From contig JAQGLQ010000206.1 of the NCBI GenBank assembly GCA_028292785.1, positions 1-10,820 of the forward strand: a DNA stretch of 10,820 bases, read 5' to 3'. This stretch comes from Noviherbaspirillum sp. GTDB taxonomy: Bacteria > Pseudomonadota > Gammaproteobacteria > Burkholderiales > Burkholderiaceae. This document shows positions 7,426 through 10,820 of this stretch, one piece after another. The notes beneath the pieces were generated by a model. That model was not told the DNA's origin. It saw only the letters and a list, made by a program, of their open reading frames with translations, and did no database searches. The position numbers were made by a program, and so were the translations under genes. The number at the start of each line of letters is the position of its first letter. Positions within the stretch are counted from its first letter, which is position 1.

Positions 7426-7830
7426 CTAAAATCGTTTTGTCCTGAACTGATGGCTGGTCACGATGCGTGTCGTCGCGATCAGGCTGCTCAGGCCCAGTAC
7501 AAGCTGGGTCAGGGTATGGCCGGGCAGGGCCCAGATCTGCGAATGCGGCGCCGAGACGCGGGTGGCGGCGGTGATCAGGGGCGCCACCCATTCCGCATCT
7601 GGCGTCACGTCGAGCAGGATGTCGCCTTCCTGGTCGGTATGCAGGTAGATTTCGCCGCCTTCGGTCAGGCGGAAGCAGATTCCGTAACCTTTCGCATTGG
7701 GGCTCCGTATGGCGCGCTGCAGATCGCTGTTATAGCTGTCGATCCATGCCTCGACGTCATAGGTCGTGTTCAGAACGATCCACGGCCGTTCGCCGGGTTC
7801 CGGTGCGCTACTGCTTTCCATATCGTTCAT
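7426..7830 (-). CDS. Hypothetical protein (134 aa), unknown function
   Basis: A 134-residue, probably soluble protein without signal peptide. After a polar start rich in Ser, Pro and Glu (residues 1-15), a compact segment follows (about 16-85) that includes WIVLNTTYDVEAWIDSYN, GYGICFRLTEGGEIYLHT and GDILLDVTPDAEW, suggesting an alpha/beta fold. The C-terminal third (about 98-127) is more hydrophobic and could form an amphipathic helix or contact the membrane. I recognise no family and no catalytic motif. The ATG at 7830 has only a weak GGA-type ribosome binding site; an in-frame ATG at 7821 is an alternative start. It follows the 32-residue membrane microprotein by 16 bases on the same strand, so the two are probably co-transcribed and possibly functionally linked. 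Confidence 0.7.
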   Translation of the reverse strand: MNDMESSSAPEPGERPWIVLNTTYDVEAWIDSYNSDLQRAIRSPNAKGYGICFRLTEGGEIYLHTDQEGDILLDVTPDAEWVAPLITAATRVSAPHSQIWALPGHTLTQLVLGLSSLIATTRIVTSHQFRTKRF

Positions 7831-7846
7831 CGCCGGTTTCCATCTT

Positions 7847-7945
7847 TCAGAATACGCCGAACAGCGCCAGAAGTATCAGTGTGAGTACCAGGGACACCGC
7901 GATCGATCCGAGGCATCCCAGACGGTTTGAAAAGAAAAAGAACAT
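7847..7945 (-). CDS. 32-residue single-pass membrane microprotein
   Basis: Reading the minus strand gives a complete small gene of 32 codons plus TGA, starting MFFFFSNRLGCLGS and ending LLALFGVF. GGGAG (7953-7957) stands seven bases before the ATG, which supports translation. The protein has a hydrophobic FFFF start, a short polar stretch SNRLGCLGS (6-14) and a membrane helix (about 15-32), with a single cysteine at C11. The shape recalls small 'FFFFSNRLGCLGS'-type hypothetical proteins I believe are widespread in bacteria, but I cannot confirm that here. It is the first gene of a probable operon with the 134-aa gene 16 bases downstream. The role is unknown; candidates are a small regulator or partner of a membrane protein. 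Confidence 0.68.
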   Translation of the reverse strand: MFFFFSNRLGCLGSIAVSLVLTLILLALFGVF

Positions 7946-8062
7946 CCGCACGCTCCCGATTCCAGCCCAAATGGCTTGCAAATCAGACAAATCTGGCCAG
8001 TCAGGGGTTCCTCGACATGATCAAACCGTTGGCCAGGCGAAGCCTTTTCACTTCCTAAATGG

Positions 8063-8085
8063 AAAACGCCGCCTCGCGGCGGCGT
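8063..8085 (-). terminator. Intrinsic terminator of pal
   Basis: On the minus strand, ACGCCGCC (8085-8078), a GCGA tetraloop and GGCGGCGT (8073-8066) form a perfect 8-base GC-rich stem followed by a short T-run (8065-8063). It starts 20 bases after the pal stop. The U-tract is short but the stem and GNRA loop are typical. Confidence 0.8.
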
Positions 8086-8105
8086 CCGTACAGACATCCC
8101 GACTT

Positions 8106-8630
8106 TTATTGGTACGCGATGTCCGCGCGGCGGTTTTCCGCCCATGATGCTTCGTCGCTGCCCGTGGCCTTCGGTTTTTCCTTGCCGAAGGAAACGGCCT
8201 CGATCTGGCTGTCGGGCACGCCGAGGAGCGTCAGCGATTTGCGAACCGCTTCCGCGCGCTTCTGGCCGAGGGCCAAGTTGTATTCGCTGCCGCCGCGCTC
8301 GTCGGTGTTGCCCTGCACGACGACCTTGCGGCCCTTGTTCGCGGACAGATACTTGGCATGCGCTTCGGTCACCGGCCTCGCATCGTTCCTGACGATGTAG
8401 CTGTCGTAATCGAAATAGATGCTGCGCTTGGCCAACGCGCCTTTCGGATCATTCAGCGGATCGACCGCCGCGTTCACGGTGTTGACCGAGCGCGAATCGG
8501 CGCTCGCCGCCGATTGTGCCGGTACGCTGCCTGCGACGGCAGCTGAGTTCTCTTTGAGAGGCGTCGAAGAACACGCGGCGAGGAGAACTGCGCCGGCTGC
8601 CACGGCAGCGAATGATTTGAAACCCTGCAT
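8106..8630 (-). CDS. pal: Peptidoglycan-associated lipoprotein Pal (OmpA-like), orphan copy
   Basis: A 174-residue outer-membrane lipoprotein that tethers the outer membrane to peptidoglycan. A lipoprotein signal ends in LLAAC with the lipidated cysteine C20; S21 at +2 fits outer-membrane sorting. A Ser/Ala-rich linker (21-60) precedes the OmpA-like domain (about 65-174), with KRSIYFDYDSY and the peptidoglycan-binding core NTDERGGSEYNLALGQKR, including D110, N118 and R125. It ends in the usual ENRRADIAY. The start at 8630 has AGGAG (8637-8641) six bases upstream. In the canonical locus pal lies with tolQRAB and cpoB; none is here, so this may be a second Pal or a moved one. It diverges from a marR gene across palindromic DNA that could control both. 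The family call is very sure; whether it is the main Tol-Pal partner is not. Confidence 0.93.
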   Translation of the reverse strand: MQGFKSFAAVAAGAVLLAACSSTPLKENSAAVAGSVPAQSAASADSRSVNTVNAAVDPLNDPKGALAKRSIYFDYDSYIVRNDARPVTEAHAKYLSANKGRKVVVQGNTDERGGSEYNLALGQKRAEAVRKSLTLLGVPDSQIEAVSFGKEKPKATGSDEASWAENRRADIAYQ

Positions 8631-8680
8631 GTACTGCTCCTTCTTGAAATGGGTGGTTCGACCAGACGTTGGCTTGCGTC

Positions 8681-8699
8681 AATGTAATTCGAATACATT
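8681..8699. promoter_or_regulatory. Operator-like palindrome between pal and marR
   Basis: AATGTAATTCGAATACATT is an imperfect palindrome with perfect six-base outer arms (AATGTA/TACATT) around seven bases. It lies in the divergent pal-marR intergenic region, about 50 bases upstream of the pal start. The size suits a dimeric winged-helix regulator such as MarR. The binding protein is inferred. Confidence 0.5.
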
Positions 8700-8701
8700 T
8701 G

Positions 8702-8722
8702 GGCAAAATATATTGCCGCAAT
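8702..8722. promoter_or_regulatory. Overlapping GGCAA/TTGCC and ATTGC/GCAAT palindromes upstream of marR
   Basis: GGCAAAATATATTGCC (8702-8717) is a palindrome with one mismatched pair, and it overlaps ATTGCCGCAAT (8712-8722), a perfect 5-1-5 palindrome. TTGCC/GGCAA half-sites resemble those of known MarR-type operators. The position, just upstream of the TATACT at 8725, would allow repression or activation of marR. Autoregulation is typical of the family but inferred here. Confidence 0.5.
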
Positions 8723-8724
8723 TG

Positions 8725-8730
8725 TATACT
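8725..8730 (+). promoter_or_regulatory. Candidate -10 box of the marR operon
   Basis: TATACT matches five of six bases of the sigma-70 -10 consensus, 29 bases before the marR ATG. No good -35 hexamer stands at 16-18 bases; that place is taken by the GGCAA palindrome. This suggests a weak or regulated promoter. Confidence 0.4.
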
Positions 8731-8759
8731 TGGAGCAACATTTATTTAAGGCTACCAGC

Positions 8760-9287
8760 ATGACAAGGCTTACAAAGTTCGTCGAGCGTTCCATCCGGGC
8801 CACAGAGGATGCCGCGGGCGCGGGGGACAGGCAGCTTGCGGTACTTAAAAAGCTCCGCATCGTGATCCGCGCTGCGCAACGGCATTCGACGTGGATAGAA
8901 AAGCGATGCGGACTGAACGGCGCGCAACTGTGGATCATGCAGGAGTTGTACGAGGCGCCTGGACTGCGCGTCGGCGAGATCGCCGACAAGCTGGCCATTC
9001 ATCAGACCACGGCAAGCAATCTCTTGCGGCCGCTGGAACGTAGAGGCTATCTCGTCAAGGAGCGCGATGCGCAGGACAAGAGAGTGGTGAAGCTGGTGCT
9101 GTCGGAACAGGGCATGGCCCTTCTTGCACAGGCGCCCAAGCCGGCCCGCGGCCTGTTGCCCGAAGCATTGCGGCAGTCGGATGCTGCGGAGCTGGCCAGC
9201 CTGGATGCAGGCCTGGAAGGATTGCTGAACAGCATGTGCGTGGTCGATGAAGCATACGGACTCGAACCCCTGCCTTTCAATATGTAA
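8760..9287 (+). CDS. MarR-family winged-helix transcriptional regulator
   Basis: A 175-residue MarR-type regulator that would bind DNA as a dimer and respond to a small ligand or redox signal. An N-terminal helical dimer region (about 25-50) precedes the winged helix (53-120): LNGAQLWIMQELYEAPG, then VGEIADKLAIHQTTASNLLRPLERRGYL, with the recognition helix at about 81-95, and the wing RDAQDKRVVKLVLSEQG (102-118), including the conserved D-x-R. C-terminal helices complete the dimer. I chose the ATG at 8760 (AAGG at 8748-8751). A TTG at 8730 would add ten residues but overlaps the -10 box and has no ribosome binding site. C50 and C160 could be redox-active, but that is untested. The gene heads a run of four same-strand genes that ends with two small membrane proteins, and it diverges from pal. 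Confidence 0.92.
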   Translation: MTRLTKFVERSIRATEDAAGAGDRQLAVLKKLRIVIRAAQRHSTWIEKRCGLNGAQLWIMQELYEAPGLRVGEIADKLAIHQTTASNLLRPLERRGYLVKERDAQDKRVVKLVLSEQGMALLAQAPKPARGLLPEALRQSDAAELASLDAGLEGLLNSMCVVDEAYGLEPLPFNM

Positions 9288-9334
9288 GCCTGAAGCGGTG
9301 GAGCGCACGGATTTGCAAAGTACAAGGAAGATTT

Positions 9335-9730
9335 ATGATTCGGGACCCGATACCCGACGACGTGAAGCGTTTCATCCTCCTCGCTATTCCTTCCATACCG
9401 CATCTTGAGGCGTTGCTCCTGCTGCGCGGAGAAAGGGATGCGCCGTGGGATGCGAGACGGGTCGCGCAGCGGCTGTACATGCATGAGAAGAAGACGAACG
9501 AACTCCTTTCCGACCTGCACGCGGCCGGCTTCCTGAGCAACGCGCAGATGGACCCGGAGCCGGCGGTATTCGAATATGCGCCGTCCACCGACGAGGTGCG
9601 CGAGATGCTCGATCGTCTCGCCGGCATTTATGCGAGAAACCTGGTAGACGTCACCAACCTCATACATTCAAAGACCAGCAGAAAGGCGCAGCAATTCGCG
9701 GACGCCTTCAAATGGCGAAAGGATTCCTGA
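9335..9730 (+). CDS. Probable winged-helix protein (131 aa), uncharacterised
   Basis: A 131-residue soluble protein. Residues about 19-82 look like a winged helix: helix PHLEALLLLRG, then DARRVAQRLYMHEKKTNELLSDLHAAGFL with a helix-turn-helix rhythm, then a beta-like stretch (AVFEYAPS) that may be the wing. A C-terminal helical segment (85-110) may be a dimer helix, and the tail is basic. It resembles regulators in pattern only; I recognise no named family. The start at 9335 has AAGGAAG (9324-9330) four bases upstream. It lies 47 bases after marR, and its stop is one base from the next start, so it is translationally tied to the membrane proteins downstream. It may sense or transmit a signal from them, or be an adaptor that has lost DNA binding. 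Confidence 0.78.
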   Translation: MIRDPIPDDVKRFILLAIPSIPHLEALLLLRGERDAPWDARRVAQRLYMHEKKTNELLSDLHAAGFLSNAQMDPEPAVFEYAPSTDEVREMLDRLAGIYARNLVDVTNLIHSKTSRKAQQFADAFKWRKDS

Positions 9731-9731
9731 C

Positions 9732-9986
9732 ATGGCAGCGGCCATCTACACCCTTTGTGCATTTACCTCTTTCATGTGCGCCTTCCTGCTGCTGCGGGGC
9801 TTTTTCAAGAGCGGGCACCGCTTGCTGCTGTGGAGCGGCCTGTGTTTCGTGGGGCTCGTCGTGAACAATGTGCTGCTGATCCTGGACCAGATGGTTTTTC
9901 CGGACAGCGATCTGACGACGTGGCGGTTGGCGGCGGCGCTGGTGGCGCTGCTGCCGTTGCTGTACGGACTGATCTGGGAAGACTAA
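9732..9986 (+). CDS. Small three-helix membrane protein, DUF5985-like (first copy)
   Basis: An 84-residue inner-membrane protein with three predicted helices (about 3-23, 30-53 and 62-81). Between helices 1 and 2 it carries the motif FLLLRGFFKSGHRLLLW, followed by an Asn pair (NN) in helix 2 and an acidic loop (PDSD) before helix 3. It matches my memory of the DUF5985 family, of unknown function; this is not verified. The ATG at 9732 begins one base after the upstream stop, so translation is probably coupled. AAAGGA (9717-9722), inside the preceding gene, is the likely ribosome binding site. The second copy of the family follows 23 bases downstream; the two share the KSGHR/STGDR turn and may form a hetero-oligomer. 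Confidence 0.82.
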   Translation: MAAAIYTLCAFTSFMCAFLLLRGFFKSGHRLLLWSGLCFVGLVVNNVLLILDQMVFPDSDLTTWRLAAALVALLPLLYGLIWED

Positions 9987-10009
9987 CAAGGCGAATGGAG
10001 GAATATGCA

Positions 10010-10282
10010 ATGAACGATATGCTCATCGGCGCCATCGTCACGGTCTCGCTGACCGTAGGACTGTTTTTCCTGCGCTTCTGGAGGAGTACCGGGGACAGGT
10101 TTTTTCTGTACTTCGCCCTTTCGTTTTTCATTGAAGGCTTCAACCGTCTTTTTCTGGGCGCGGCATCGGCCGAAAACGGAAGCACGCAGCACTATGCGTT
10201 TTATCTGCTGCGGCTGGTCGCTTACGGACTGATCCTGATCGCGATCTGGCAAAAGAACAGCCGACGGGGCAAGGGGCCGTGA
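10010..10282 (+). CDS. Small three-helix membrane protein, DUF5985-like (second copy)
   Basis: A 90-residue membrane protein with helices at about 4-21, 31-49 and 63-80 and a basic tail KNSRRGKG that should stay in the cytoplasm. Its FFLRFWRSTGDRFFLYF corresponds to FLLLRGFFKSGHRLLLW of the preceding gene, and the Asn in helix 2 (EGFNRLFLG) is kept, so the two genes are diverged paralogues. The start at 10010 is supported by GGAGG (9997-10001) at eight bases; a longer in-frame ATG at 9995 would put this site inside the gene. The stop lies 13 bases from the end of the convergent gene on the right, closing the marR-headed cluster. Function unknown. Confidence 0.82.
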   Translation: MNDMLIGAIVTVSLTVGLFFLRFWRSTGDRFFLYFALSFFIEGFNRLFLGAASAENGSTQHYAFYLLRLVAYGLILIAIWQKNSRRGKGP

Positions 10283-10295
10283 AAAGCGGTCGCCG

Positions 10296-10820
10296 CTATT
10301 CGTGCATCCGACCCGGCATAGCGCCTGACAGGAAGTCGGTCCGGTGCTCGTTGGGACGCGCGATCGCCGCGTCGACGATAGGCTCGAATTCCGGCGCGCT
10401 GTCGGCATCGAAGCCGCAATCGCTATTGCGGCGGTTACGGCCATCGAGGGGAATCGTAATCCCGACCGAAAGCGCAACGTCGCCCCGGCCGGCATCGACC
10501 GCGCGGCTCATGCCGATCCTCCAGTTGTCCCTCGCAATATTGAGGTCCCATCCCCGGGCATCGATGCCGTCGACGTAGCTTCCCTGCAGCCGGGTGCAGT
10601 CACGCAGGTAATGGGAATAGCGCAGGTGATTGGCGGCGAAGGATGCGCTGCGTCGATACCGGTCATGCATCAGGCGCTTGAGAAAGCCTTGTTCGCGCCG
10701 CAGTTCGAGCCGCGTGCCGGCACTTGGACGCAAGCCCAGATCGAGCATGATGGCGTCCACCCGCTCTATTGCGGCATCATTCGCATTGTCCGCCGACGAC
10801 AGGCCCGCGTAGCCGGCTCC
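10296..10820 (-). CDS. C-terminal part of an unrecognised protein, possibly outer-membrane beta-barrel (5' partial)
   Basis: The minus-strand frame is open from the right edge to TAG at 10298-10296, so the N-terminal part lies outside the window; 174 codons are visible. An apparent start at 10760 is a GTG inside the open frame and need not be real. The sequence alternates polar and hydrophobic residues in strand-like stretches (TRLELRRE, SASFAANHLRYSHYL, GWDLNIARDNWRIGMS, DVALSVGITIPLDG) with turns rich in Asp, Gly and Asn, which suggests an outer-membrane beta-barrel. However, about 45 residues follow the last strand-like stretch and the protein does not end in an aromatic residue, so the assignment is weak. 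It converges with the DUF5985-like gene across 13 bases. Confidence 0.6.
   Translation of the reverse strand, partial: GAGYAGLSSADNANDAAIERVDAIMLDLGLRPSAGTRLELRREQGFLKRLMHDRYRRSASFAANHLRYSHYLRDCTRLQGSYVDGIDARGWDLNIARDNWRIGMSRAVDAGRGDVALSVGITIPLDGRNRRNSDCGFDADSAPEFEPIVDAAIARPNEHRTDFLSGAMPGRMHE

Noticed and set aside
8730..8762. TTG at 8730 as the marR start
   Set aside because: It overlaps the likely -10 box, lacks a ribosome binding site and adds ten residues not typical for the family.

Overview
The window comes from a GC-rich proteobacterial chromosome. A beta-proteobacterium of the Burkholderiales (Oxalobacteraceae-like) fits best. The reasons are a stand-alone Bug/TctC-type periplasmic binding protein, a family greatly expanded in that order, a Pal lipoprotein of beta-proteobacterial type, and several small membrane proteins. 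This placement is inference from gene content; no rRNA or other marker is present.

Left part (1-5276), all on the plus strand: the 3' portion of a large c-di-GMP signalling protein (GAF-GAF-PAS-GGDEF-EAL, cut by the left edge), then a two-gene DNA-repair operon. The operon encodes a metallo-beta-lactamase/beta-CASP 'ligase-associated' exonuclease and an ATP-dependent DNA ligase. The two genes overlap by 8 bases, so they are probably translationally coupled. The Lhr-type helicase and metallophosphoesterase that often accompany this pair are not in the window.

Middle (5277-7425) is gene-poor: a 25-residue single-pass membrane microprotein with a good ribosome binding site behind an inverted repeat, a 61-residue charged protein, several short repeats and hairpins, and then on the minus strand an orphan Bug-family solute-binding protein. 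A 320-base stretch upstream of that gene holds a perfect 10-base inverted repeat.

Right part (7426-8642), minus strand: a 134-residue protein of unknown function, preceded by a 32-residue membrane microprotein that was found by reading the sequence and looks co-transcribed with it. Before those comes an orphan Pal/OmpA-type lipoprotein with a clear intrinsic terminator.

Far right (8643-10282), plus strand and divergent from pal: a MarR-family regulator, a 131-residue probable winged-helix protein, and two small three-helix membrane proteins that share a motif with each other (DUF5985-like). The pal-marR intergenic region holds several operator-like palindromes. This MarR / winged-helix / paired membrane protein cluster is the best candidate here for an uncharacterised system, possibly an envelope-linked sensing or stress module next to an envelope lipoprotein. 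The window ends in the C-terminal part of a minus-strand protein that may be an outer-membrane beta-barrel.
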